A stretch of DNA of 11,386 nt from DATGFK01 sp040007395 (lineage in GTDB: Bacteria > Chloroflexota > Anaerolineae > Aggregatilineales > UBA2796): NCBI GenBank assembly GCA_040007395.1, contig JBDTVG010000093.1, positions 1-11,386 of the forward strand, written 5' to 3'. The notes under the pieces were generated by a model, which ran no database searches, was not told the origin of the DNA, and was given only the letters and a program-made list of their open reading frames with translations. Each line of letters opens with the position of its first letter. Position 1 is the stretch's first letter. A program made the position numbers and the translations under genes. Positions 1 through 6,364 of the stretch are shown here, in pieces.

Positions 1-291
1 ATCGTTGGCGGGTACAAGCGAGGACGAAGGCACCACTTTGTGACCCATTTCCTCAGCAGTAAGTAGAGTATGTGTCTATTATAGCGGTACGGGGTCTATC
101 CTGACAGACTCAGCCTACCGTCGCGTGTAGAAACTTTCGTGTTGCTACTCTGGTGTTGGGTATGTCTAACCACCTATTCCCCTATGGTCGTAAAAGATTA
201 AGAGTCGAGGAATTTATGGTTATTGAAGATCTGGTATATCCTTACACTTAGCATGTTTATCCTACCTACGCGGGAAAGATGAAGTGACTAT
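1..291. other. Non-coding region upstream of asnB
   Basis: No frame on either strand stays open long enough to suggest a gene, and stops are frequent in all six frames. No tRNA-like or rRNA-like segment is visible. The right-hand third is AT-richer and holds the likely asnB promoter. A three-codon ORF (ATG AAG TGA, 279-287) lies just before the asnB start. Whatever gene precedes asnB lies outside the window. Confidence 0.5.
213..240 (+). promoter_or_regulatory. Possible asnB promoter with extended -10
   Basis: TGGTATATC at 232-240 fits an extended -10 element (TG, one base, then TATATC). A weak -35-like TTTATG lies 16 bases upstream at 213-218. Transcription would begin near 247 and leave a leader of about 45 bases. 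The -35 match is poor, so the call rests mainly on the extended -10 and its position. Confidence 0.3.
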
Positions 292-2253
292 TTGTGCGGA
301 ATTTTTGGACAATATAACCGACAGGGTGTCGATCCGGCGTTGATCGAGCGGATGGCCCAGTGCCTCGACCATCGCGGGCCAGATGGCTATGGGACTCACC
401 ATGAGGGGCCGTTAGCTTTCGGCGCAGGGCGGCTAGCGATCATCGATCTGGCGGCAGGGGTACAGCCCATTTTCAGCGAAGATCGCCGTGTCGCGGTGGT
501 CTACAATGGCGAGATCTACAACTACCGCGCTTTGCGGGCTGAACTGGAAGCTCAAGGCCATCACTTTGCGACCGGGACCGATACCGAAGTCATCGTACAC
601 GGCTATGAAAGCTGGGGGCGCGATGTGATCGCACGGTTGCGCGGCATGTTCGCGCTAGGCATCTGGGATCAGCCGGAAGAACGTCTATTACTGGCTCGCG
701 ATAGGCTAGGCGAAAAGCCCCTTTATTACACACAATCCGGCGACAATTTCCTGTTCGCCTCTGAGATCAAGGCGTTGTTTATGTTGCCCGGTCTGCGGCG
801 GGCAGTGAATCCTGAGGCGCTGCCGCTTTATCTGGCACTTGGCTACACGCCGCCACCGATGACCATGTTCGCCGGAATTAGCAAACTAGCTCCCGGCGAA
901 CTACTGACCATTGATGCGAACGGACTGCGGAAGGATCGTTACTGGCAACCGCATATGGACACCGATTCACAGTTGGATTACACCGAGGCGGTTCAGCAAG
1001 TCCGGCAAACGCTGACCGAATGTGTCGAAATGCGGCTGATGAGCGATGTTCCGTTAGGCGCATTTCTGAGCGGCGGCGTAGATTCAACGGCAGTCGTAGC
1101 CTTAATGGGTCGAGCGCTGGGCCGCCCAGTACAGACTTTTACCGTCGGTTTTGATTTTGAAAGTGGTAGCAAGGGCGACACCAAATTCAACGTAGATGCC
1201 CATTATGCGGCGTTGGCGGCACAGCGACTTGGCACGGATCATCATGCGATCACAGTCAAGACGGGATCACAGCTTGCCGACTTGCTGCCGCATCTGGTTC
1301 ACGCCATGGACGAACCCGTCGCGCAGCCTGCCATTATCCAAACAGCATATGTGGCAGCCTTGGCGCGGACGTGTGGTGTACCTGTCCTGCTGAGTGGCGA
1401 TGCCAGCGATGAATTGTTTGCAGGCTATCCCACCTATAAAGCAGATCGCGTCCTTGAACGCTATTTGCAGATCCCGCGTTTACTACGCGAGACAGCGATT
1501 ACGCCAATTCTGGATCACTTGCCTGCGCGTTTTGACAGGTGGCGTTCCCTCGGCGCGAAATCGCGAGATACCGATCCGGTAAAGCGCTACCTAACATGGA
1601 TGAAGATCATCGACCTACCGCGTTTCCCGTCGCTGCTCAACGATCAAGCATTAGCGACACGGGCATTCGATTCGATCAGTACACGACTGCGCCCATTACT
1701 GGAAGCACCACATACTCGGCACTTCGCAGATCGGATCGCTTTTACCAGCCTGAACCTGTGGATTGCCGAAGACAGCAATATGCGCGTCGATAAAATGTCG
1801 ATGGCCATGTCTATCGAAACACGTTCGCCGTTTGAGGATTACAAGTTGGTTGAACTCGCTTTGAGTCTGCCCCTTAGTTACAAATTGCGCGGCGGTGACT
1901 TCAAAGCGGTACTCAAAAGCGCGGTGAGCGATCTCATCCCGCAAGAGATACTCACGCGACCCAAGTGGGGCTTCTTCCCGCCCGCTTCGGATTGGTTGCG
2001 AACGGTGCTGCGGCCTTTGGTAGAAACATATCTCGCGCCAGAACGGGTCGCGGCGGCGGGCTGCTTCCAGCCCGAAAGTGTCACTGCCATCGTAAATCGC
2101 CATATTGTTGAGCATAAGTATGAACTGTGGCCTGTGTGGTCGCTGTTGGTCTTTCATCTATGGCACGCGCTGTACATTGATTGCAGTCTCACGCTCGACC
2201 ATAAGCTCACGCCTATCGAACTCGCCGCCGATTCGCTTCAATACCCGAATTAA
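292..2253 (+). CDS. asnB: Asparagine synthetase B, glutamine-hydrolysing
   Basis: This cytosolic enzyme makes asparagine from aspartate, ATP and glutamine. The N-terminal class II glutamine amidotransferase domain (about 2-190) begins MCGIFG, so Cys2 is the nucleophile. It also shows RGPDG (28-32), NGEIYN (72-77) and GTDTE (95-99). The synthetase domain follows, with the ATP pyrophosphatase loop SGGVDS (260-265), SGDASDELFAGY (368-379) and the conserved RVDKMSM stretch (498-504). The start is TTG. It is fixed by biology, because Cys must follow the initiator Met; a GGGAAAG purine stretch lies at 272-278. At 653 residues it is slightly longer than classic AsnB, within the range of bacterial homologues. 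The family also includes amidotransferases in exopolysaccharide or PEP-CTERM/exosortase clusters, but no such neighbours are visible. GDASDELF instead of the commoner GDGGDELF is a minor variation. Confidence 0.93.
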   Translation: MCGIFGQYNRQGVDPALIERMAQCLDHRGPDGYGTHHEGPLAFGAGRLAIIDLAAGVQPIFSEDRRVAVVYNGEIYNYRALRAELEAQGHHFATGTDTEVIVHGYESWGRDVIARLRGMFALGIWDQPEERLLLARDRLGEKPLYYTQSGDNFLFASEIKALFMLPGLRRAVNPEALPLYLALGYTPPPMTMFAGISKLAPGELLTIDANGLRKDRYWQPHMDTDSQLDYTEAVQQVRQTLTECVEMRLMSDVPLGAFLSGGVDSTAVVALMGRALGRPVQTFTVGFDFESGSKGDTKFNVDAHYAALAAQRLGTDHHAITVKTGSQLADLLPHLVHAMDEPVAQPAIIQTAYVAALARTCGVPVLLSGDASDELFAGYPTYKADRVLERYLQIPRLLRETAITPILDHLPARFDRWRSLGAKSRDTDPVKRYLTWMKIIDLPRFPSLLNDQALATRAFDSISTRLRPLLEAPHTRHFADRIAFTSLNLWIAEDSNMRVDKMSMAMSIETRSPFEDYKLVELALSLPLSYKLRGGDFKAVLKSAVSDLIPQEILTRPKWGFFPPASDWLRTVLRPLVETYLAPERVAAAGCFQPESVTAIVNRHIVEHKYELWPVWSLLVFHLWHALYIDCSLTLDHKLTPIELAADSLQYPN

Positions 2254-2298
2254 GGGATAGGGGGCAACGGCGGCTTCACCCAATTTTGATACCTTTGG

Positions 2299-2317
2299 CT
2301 CATCACATCTTGATGAG
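2299..2317. promoter_or_regulatory. 19-bp dyad CTCATCA-N5-TGATGAG
   Basis: This is a perfect 7-bp inverted repeat with a 5-base centre (CATCT), lying 45 bases after the asnB stop. It sits just upstream of the predicted -10 element for the next gene. No T-run follows, so it is a poor intrinsic terminator. Its size and symmetry suit a dimeric regulator's operator, but this is inference. Confidence 0.35.
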
Positions 2318-2332
2318 AGTCCGTGAAGTGTG

Positions 2333-2341
2333 TGGTACAAT
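2333..2341 (+). promoter_or_regulatory. Possible promoter of the 2440 gene, extended -10
   Basis: TGGTACAAT is an extended -10 element (TG, one base, TACAAT). A TTGATG hexamer at 2310-2315 is 20 bases upstream, which is too far for a normal -35, so the element would act largely alone. The expected start near 2348 gives a leader of about 90 bases that contains the repeats at 2364-2390. Confidence 0.35.
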
Positions 2342-2363
2342 GCGCCCGATAACTTTGCCTTAT

Positions 2364-2390
2364 CAATTAGGCCAATTAGGCTAATAAGCC
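2364..2390 (+). repeat. Tandem 9-bp repeat and small hairpin in a leader
   Basis: CAATTAGGC occurs twice head to tail (2364-2372 and 2373-2381). The second copy runs into a short hairpin, GGCT-AATA-AGCC (2379-2390). All of it lies in the predicted untranslated leader of the 2440 gene. Function unknown; repeat-unit slippage could vary leader length. Confidence 0.5.
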
Positions 2391-2439
2391 ATTGCGCGGC
2401 TCAGGCTGAACTTCACATCCTGCAAGAAAGGATTCTCGC

Positions 2440-3234
2440 GTGACAAATACTTCCTCATCGCCCGTTGTCGTTCGCATTCAGCAGTCCTCCCTGATTTTTG
2501 TGGTGCTGTTGTTAGCGCTGGGTGCATTACTCTTGACGGCAACGAATATCGCTCCGGGAGCAGGCAAACGCGCTGGCGTACAATTTGTGTCGTGGAAAAG
2601 CCCAGATGGCTTCATTGAATTGCAACGCCCTTCGGAGTGGTCGCCAGTCGCCAACCCTAGTAACACGTCTTTCTCCTACTTTTTCCAATCAGCTAGCAGC
2701 CCAAATGCGCCGACAACATTGCCGGTCAGTCTCGCGTTGGTCGTGAGCCGTACCGACGCACTGAAAATCAAGGACATCACCGCTACGAGTTCGCCAGATG
2801 AAATCCTGAAACTTCTGGGGAAAATGCAGCCTCAAGGTACGCCATCACTCAATTCACGGCCTGTACAAGCTGGCCCGTACAAGGGTTTTGCGCTACACGA
2901 CACCCATCAAGTAGCCAATTCCGCGCAGGGGGCGCAAGCCGCTACTCCTGCCACTGCCGATGACGACATCTGGATTCTGGCGATTGACCCAACGCATGTG
3001 CTGATTATCGATCTGACAACGCCTACCGCGAGTTGGCCCAGCGTTCAGCCTATCTTTGAGCAGATGTTGGGGACGCTCAGAGTCAACCGCGATGGACTGC
3101 TACAGGCGGTTGAAGCATTAGCCACGCCGTCCGCTACCGGGCAGGCGACTCAGGGAGCGACACAGGCTGGAACCGAGTCAGCAACGGAATCAGCCGCCGC
3201 GACCATGCAAGCGACTCAGGCCGCCACACCCTGA
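2440..3234 (+). CDS. Membrane-anchored protein, PsbP/Mog1-like ectodomain (tentative)
   Basis: I do not recognise a named family over the full length. The start is GTG, with a good ribosome-binding site (AAGAAAGGA, 2424-2432, 7 bases upstream). One hydrophobic helix (about 17-36) follows a short hydrophilic N-terminus, so the rest probably lies outside the membrane. The ectodomain starts SPDGFIELQRPSEW (54-67), which recalls the opening strands of PsbP/Mog1-like domains ('DGF.. yP..W'). A strand-rich middle ends near 215. The tail (about 229-264) is almost only Ala, Thr, Gln, Ser and Gly, with repeated ATQ units, and is probably disordered. There is no lipobox or sortase signal. The LysM gene starts 24 bases after its stop, so co-transcription is likely. 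The PsbP-like assignment rests on motif resemblance only. Confidence 0.75.
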   Translation: MTNTSSSPVVVRIQQSSLIFVVLLLALGALLLTATNIAPGAGKRAGVQFVSWKSPDGFIELQRPSEWSPVANPSNTSFSYFFQSASSPNAPTTLPVSLALVVSRTDALKIKDITATSSPDEILKLLGKMQPQGTPSLNSRPVQAGPYKGFALHDTHQVANSAQGAQAATPATADDDIWILAIDPTHVLIIDLTTPTASWPSVQPIFEQMLGTLRVNRDGLLQAVEALATPSATGQATQGATQAGTESATESAAATMQATQAATP

Positions 3235-3258
3235 ACTTGATGAACCGTTGATAAACTG

Positions 3259-4278
3259 ATGAGATTAGGCACAGCGAGATTAACGTTCAAGCGGGTTATT
3301 ACCGGACTGCTGGCAATTTTTGTGATCACTTTCGTGATTGCAGCAGTACAGGTGGTACGTGTCCATGCTTTGCCACCGCAGCAGGATACCCCCCCGGTGA
3401 TCCCGCAGCCGCCGCAGCCCGACGGCAGCATCATTCACGAAGTCCGCAAAGGCGATACCTTATTTGGGATTGCCGTCGCGTACAAAATTAGCGTGGATGA
3501 ACTGCGTAAACTGAACAACCTTTCACCCGATGTGCCGACTCTTTTCGTGGGCAAAAAACTAATTATCAAACTTGCGCCACAGTCCACCCTTCCACCGAAT
3601 GTAACGGTGGTCATTGTCACCGCGACTTTTACCCCTAATCCCAACGCAACCGCGCCTGCTGAATCCACCGCAGGCGCGACGGATAGTCCCGCAGCGGCGA
3701 GTACCCTGACTATACGACCTACCACGCCGCCGACCAGTGTTCCACCAACGGCAACGGCGGCTCAAAGTCTTGTTCCGCCGACAGCAACCTTGATTCCGCT
3801 TAACGGCAAATCCTCAGTCTGTGTCACCGCGTTCAATGATGTGAATACGAACCATTGGCAAGATGCTGAGGATAAGCTGCTGCCGGATGTCGAACTCGAT
3901 CTTTCGCAAGGTTCGGATCAAACGCGAAAGCTGCTAACCAATGCCAATACGCCGTCGTGTTTCACGGATCTCCCGTCAGGGACATTTACGGTGATGGCGC
4001 TTCCACCCGCCGACTATGGGTTAACCACGCCGGGTCAGCTTGAAGTCGAGTTGAAGGCAGGTACACAACTTAAACTGGCTATCGGTCTGGCGCAGGGCTA
4101 TACAGCCGATGCTGCCGCGACTGATGAGGCCAGCCTTGTGGCTACCAGCGCACCACCCACCAACCGATCTAGCCTGATCGATACCGTTTCCAATAACAGT
4201 GGCCTGATCGTGTTGGCGTTAGCAGGGCTAATCCTGATCGGCGGGATCGGCGTAGCAATGCTTATCCGCCGTTCGTAA
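3259..4278 (+). CDS. LysM-domain cell-surface protein with SdrD-B-like domain and two membrane helices
   Basis: This probably binds peptidoglycan or another N-acetylglucosamine polymer outside the membrane, as LysM domains do. Segments in order: N-terminal hydrophobic helix (about 13-35; signal anchor or signal peptide), Pro-rich linker (39-55), and one LysM domain (about 58-105, with HEVRKGDTLFGIAVAY and LNNLSP). A Thr/Pro/Ala-rich tether (about 120-182) follows. Then comes a strand-rich domain (about 186-278) opening CVTAFNDVNTNHWQDAEDK, which resembles the calcium-binding start of SdrD-B/Cna-B-like folds and has cysteines at 188 and 234. A C-terminal helix (about 315-335) ends IRRS. The start ATG has no clear ribosome-binding site; it follows the upstream stop by 24 bases and may depend on translational coupling. 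LysM is firm; the second domain is tentative. Confidence 0.85.
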   Translation: MRLGTARLTFKRVITGLLAIFVITFVIAAVQVVRVHALPPQQDTPPVIPQPPQPDGSIIHEVRKGDTLFGIAVAYKISVDELRKLNNLSPDVPTLFVGKKLIIKLAPQSTLPPNVTVVIVTATFTPNPNATAPAESTAGATDSPAAASTLTIRPTTPPTSVPPTATAAQSLVPPTATLIPLNGKSSVCVTAFNDVNTNHWQDAEDKLLPDVELDLSQGSDQTRKLLTNANTPSCFTDLPSGTFTVMALPPADYGLTTPGQLEVELKAGTQLKLAIGLAQGYTADAAATDEASLVATSAPPTNRSSLIDTVSNNSGLIVLALAGLILIGGIGVAMLIRRS

Positions 4279-4327
4279 TTGGCTCCTCATCCTACGCTTT
4301 CAGGGATACAGATTTGATCAACCAAGC

Positions 4328-4347
4328 GGGCGAGGCAGACCTCGCCC
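4328..4347 (-). repeat. Left copy of a 20-nt covarying hairpin element
   Basis: Read on the minus strand this is GGG-CGA-GG-TCTG-CC-TCG-CCC, a perfect 8-bp stem with a 4-base loop, preceded by GTAA. It matches the layout of the hairpin at 5033-5052 (same lengths, GGG/CCC and GG/CC pairs, loop YCTG), but the three middle pairs differ and remain complementary. It lies 49 bases after the LysM gene stop and could also act as a transcription stop, though no T-run follows. Such GC-rich palindromes occur as dispersed repeats in many bacterial genomes; copy number here is unknown. Confidence 0.75.
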
Positions 4348-4387
4348 TTACAAAATATATGGAAAATTTAATGGGCATTAGAAATGT

Positions 4388-4410
4388 CCTACACCAACTC
4401 TGCATGTAGG
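4388..4410 (-). terminator. Weak hairpin downstream of the low-GC gene
   Basis: CCTACA (4388-4393) and TGTAGG (4405-4410) form a 6-bp stem with an 11-base loop, about 40 bases beyond the stop of the minus-strand gene at 4452. The sequence beyond it on that strand is AT-rich but has no proper T-tract. At best it is a weak terminator. Confidence 0.25.
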
Positions 4411-4451
4411 GTTAATATGAACCATGTCTTTTTCCATTTACGAAAATTCTG

Positions 4452-4913
4452 CTAAATTGAACAACGCGGGTCAGGTGGATCGTTGGTGCTTAATCGAATA
4501 ATATAGGTATTGCCTGCGTTTGCATCACTAACATTCCATTCAATCTCTACAGAAAAAGAGTCGCGAATATAAATTATTCCTTTGGTTGGAGAGGACATCT
4601 TGCTCCAACTAACGAATGATTGGTCGAATGCATTTACAAGTTCTGACCGAGTTCGACTACTCTTGTATGTCCAAGCGTCGTATCCCCACAAACACCATGT
4701 AATTTTGCGTAAGGGGTAATGACTCTCTTCAAACAATCGATCATTCATGCTCGTCATCGAAATTATTTGTACAACGGATTGCTTTTCAGCTTCGAGTGCT
4801 GGTAAATCAAAAAGTTGAATTTTCAGGTCTGAAGAGAAGAACCAAACGCTTAGAATCATCGCGACAATAACGAACAATATGCAGTTTACTCTAATCCTTG
4901 CTCTTGTTGTCAT
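4452..4913 (-). CDS. Unrecognised small membrane-anchored protein in low-GC DNA
   Basis: No family recognised. The 153-residue product has a basic N-terminus (MTTRARIRVN), one hydrophobic helix (about 11-27) and a mixed ectodomain. The ectodomain carries aromatic-rich ITWCLWGYDAWTY (71-83) and a strand-like stretch, IIYIRDSFSVEIEWNV (113-128); cysteines are near 74 and close to the C-terminus. Supporting evidence for a real gene is an uninterrupted frame with sensible hydropathy and a perfect TATAAT upstream. Against it, no ribosome-binding site is visible before the ATG (CCTTAT precedes it). GC is about 39% by hand count over 4501-4920, well below the neighbours (one asnB line, 361-420, counts 65%). 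It lies alone between two related palindromes and is convergent with the LysM gene. This suggests foreign origin. Confidence 0.65.
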   Translation of the reverse strand: MTTRARIRVNCILFVIVAMILSVWFFSSDLKIQLFDLPALEAEKQSVVQIISMTSMNDRLFEESHYPLRKITWCLWGYDAWTYKSSRTRSELVNAFDQSFVSWSKMSSPTKGIIYIRDSFSVEIEWNVSDANAGNTYIIRLSTNDPPDPRCSI

Positions 4914-4961
4914 ATAAGGTCGTGGCTCTTGCAGATTCTAGATACAGTTTAGAAATCGCTC

Positions 4962-4967
4962 ATTATA
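4962..4967 (-). promoter_or_regulatory. -10 box TATAAT for the low-GC gene
   Basis: The minus strand reads TATAAT, a full consensus -10, about 50 bases before the ATG at 4913. No good -35 hexamer is present 16-18 bases further up. In such AT-rich DNA the match may be chance. Confidence 0.35.
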
Positions 4968-5010
4968 AAACAATAGATTCAAATTTCGCGTTTGCACTTG
5001 TCCCTAATAT

Positions 5011-5025
5011 GAGCCAATATGGCTC
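5011..5025. repeat. Small perfect hairpin GAGCCA-ATA-TGGCTC
   Basis: A perfect 6-bp stem with a 3-base loop lies 7 bases from the larger hairpin at 5033-5052. Together they form tandem stem-loops downstream of the minus-strand lipoprotein gene. No T-run follows on either strand. They may jointly end transcription or protect the mRNA 3' end. Confidence 0.4.
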
Positions 5026-5032
5026 GGCGTAG

Positions 5033-5052
5033 GGGTCGGGCCTGCCCGACCC
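5033..5052 (+). repeat. Right copy of the 20-nt covarying hairpin element
   Basis: Read on the plus strand this is GGG-TCG-GG-CCTG-CC-CGA-CCC, preceded by GTAG. It is perfectly paired and extends to a 9-bp stem with a 2-base loop. Compared with the left copy, loop and outer pairs are conserved, while the middle triplets are swapped (CGA/TCG against TCG/CGA). The two copies lie in opposite orientation, with their GTARGGG ends facing the low-GC gene. This copy lies only 5 bases from the stop codon of the lipoprotein gene and may also serve as its transcription stop. Confidence 0.75.
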
Positions 5053-5057
5053 TGCAT

Positions 5058-6329
5058 TTACCGCGCCCAATGAACACTCGTTGATCCGCGTGCCTGCGTC
5101 GTATAGTCCGTGATGTTGCCGTCGATGCCGATGACCTTCGCCTGTATGCCCTGTGCCGTGCGTAAAACAACCAATAACGCCGTCCGGTTGGGATTCCAAG
5201 CTGCCGAAACCACTTCGCCCGATAGCAACGGCGTAACTTGTGCCGGGGTTTGATCGGGCCACATCGCGTACAGCGCCAATCCTGACGAGTCACCCTCGAT
5301 CTTGCCTGACGATGATGGCTTGGCAAGAAAAGCATAGCGACCATCCGCCAGCCGTGTTGGATCTTGCATCCATAGCCGCAGTGGGACTCCATCCGCTATC
5401 AATGTCACCTTGCCAATGTCGCGTCCGATTACCACGACTTTCGCCGGATCGTTGCCCGGTGCGGTGGCTACGACAAAACCTTGACTGTCGGCTTGCCATG
5501 CGCTGCTCACGTAAGGGAGCACCGTAAATAGGCCATTCGCCACATCATCGGCGTGGATTCCTTTGCCTACTAGAATACTGCCTGTCCCGCCGGGGCGCTT
5601 GACGCTGATCAACATCGCGTCATTGTCGGAAGCCCAGTTGATGTTATAGGCGACGCGCAGTGGTTTGTCATATGGGGCATCGTAGGCGTTTCGCATGATA
5701 AATTGGGGAGTCGAGTTGGGGGTCGATGTATCGAGCAGCCATACGCCGTCATCGATAGTGGCTTGCCAGCCAAGCTGACCCCGTTCTGCATCAGGCGTTT
5801 CTACAATGTAAGCCAGCCAGCGTCCATCGGGCGACCAACGCGCTTGCATAAAACGTTGTTTGGCGTGTTTGCCATTGCCGTTGTAGGGTACACCGTCTAG
5901 CGTCAGCCCGCCATTCTGATCGATGATGATGCGCCGACCAGTGCGACTCGTATCGTAGTCTAGGGGTACAGCTTCAGTATCGCTGGGGGGAACCTGCAAG
6001 AATGCACCTGCCACACTGATCCCGTTGGCGTTTAGCGCTGCGGAATCGGAGCCATTGTTGCCGCTGACAGAAGGTTGCCCCGCAACAGGGGCGCGATACG
6101 TCCCAGAGAGTACCAACGGTGTACTGGTTGCTCGATTATTTGCCAGCGTCGCTACTGGGGCGAGAGTCGGTGCTTCTTCCACAGTCGGTGTGAGCGTGGG
6201 CAGTTGCGCCAATGTTGGGATCACGGTGGGCGTGGGGACAACACTAGGATAGTTGCAAGCAACCACCGCCAGCACTAGGAAACTCAGCACAACGAGGGGC
6301 GAAATTATAGATCGACGCATACTAGGCAT
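5058..6329 (-). CDS. Secreted lipoprotein with TolB-like beta-propeller
   Basis: The N-terminus MPSMRRS, a hydrophobic stretch and a VVAC lipobox indicate a lipoprotein; the lipidated residue is Cys25 of 423. A Thr/Pro/Val-rich tether (about 27-70) leads to a strand-rich region (about 125-423) with WD40/PD40-type repeats: RWSPDGRWLAYI (164-175), INWASDNDAMLIS, SAWQADSQGFVVA, TRLADGRYAFLA and AAWNPNRTALLVV. This fits a propeller of about six blades on the cell surface, usually a binding scaffold; ligand unknown. I place the start at 6329 rather than the in-frame ATG at 6353. AGGAG lies 5 bases before 6329, while the 6353 ATG lacks a site and overlaps a predicted -10 box. The protein ends SVHWAR, where another W-S-P-D-G motif might begin, directly before a palindrome. 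This is either normal blade closure or a truncated end. Confidence 0.85.
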   Translation of the reverse strand: MPSMRRSIISPLVVLSFLVLAVVACNYPSVVPTPTVIPTLAQLPTLTPTVEEAPTLAPVATLANNRATSTPLVLSGTYRAPVAGQPSVSGNNGSDSAALNANGISVAGAFLQVPPSDTEAVPLDYDTSRTGRRIIIDQNGGLTLDGVPYNGNGKHAKQRFMQARWSPDGRWLAYIVETPDAERGQLGWQATIDDGVWLLDTSTPNSTPQFIMRNAYDAPYDKPLRVAYNINWASDNDAMLISVKRPGGTGSILVGKGIHADDVANGLFTVLPYVSSAWQADSQGFVVATAPGNDPAKVVVIGRDIGKVTLIADGVPLRLWMQDPTRLADGRYAFLAKPSSSGKIEGDSSGLALYAMWPDQTPAQVTPLLSGEVVSAAWNPNRTALLVVLRTAQGIQAKVIGIDGNITDYTTQARGSTSVHWAR

Positions 6330-6333
6330 AATA

Positions 6334-6364
6334 TCTCCTGAACCTAAACTCATAGTACAGGAGA
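6334..6364 (-). promoter_or_regulatory. Inverted repeat linking promoter spacer and ribosome-binding site
   Basis: TCTCCTG (plus 6334-6340) and CAGGAGA (plus 6358-6364) are perfect 7-bp arms 17 bases apart. On the minus strand the downstream arm is the ribosome-binding site of the lipoprotein gene, and the upstream arm lies in the spacer of its predicted promoter. In a transcript entering from upstream, the arms could pair and hide the site. At DNA level it could be an operator across the -10 box. Confidence 0.45.

Noticed and set aside
1696..2157. 153-codon minus-strand ORF inside asnB
   Set aside because: It lies wholly opposite the conserved asparagine synthetase domain and its translation is basic and motif-free, so it is a shadow of asnB.
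4359..4437. Inverted repeat ATGGAAAA / TTTTCCAT
   Set aside because: Only 8 bp, A/T-run based and 63 bases apart in AT-rich DNA; no support as transposon ends.
4979..5392. 137-codon minus-strand ORF overlapping the end of the lipoprotein gene
   Set aside because: It shares the strand and most of its bases with the propeller gene in another frame, and its Arg/His/Cys-rich translation is typical of a frame shadow.
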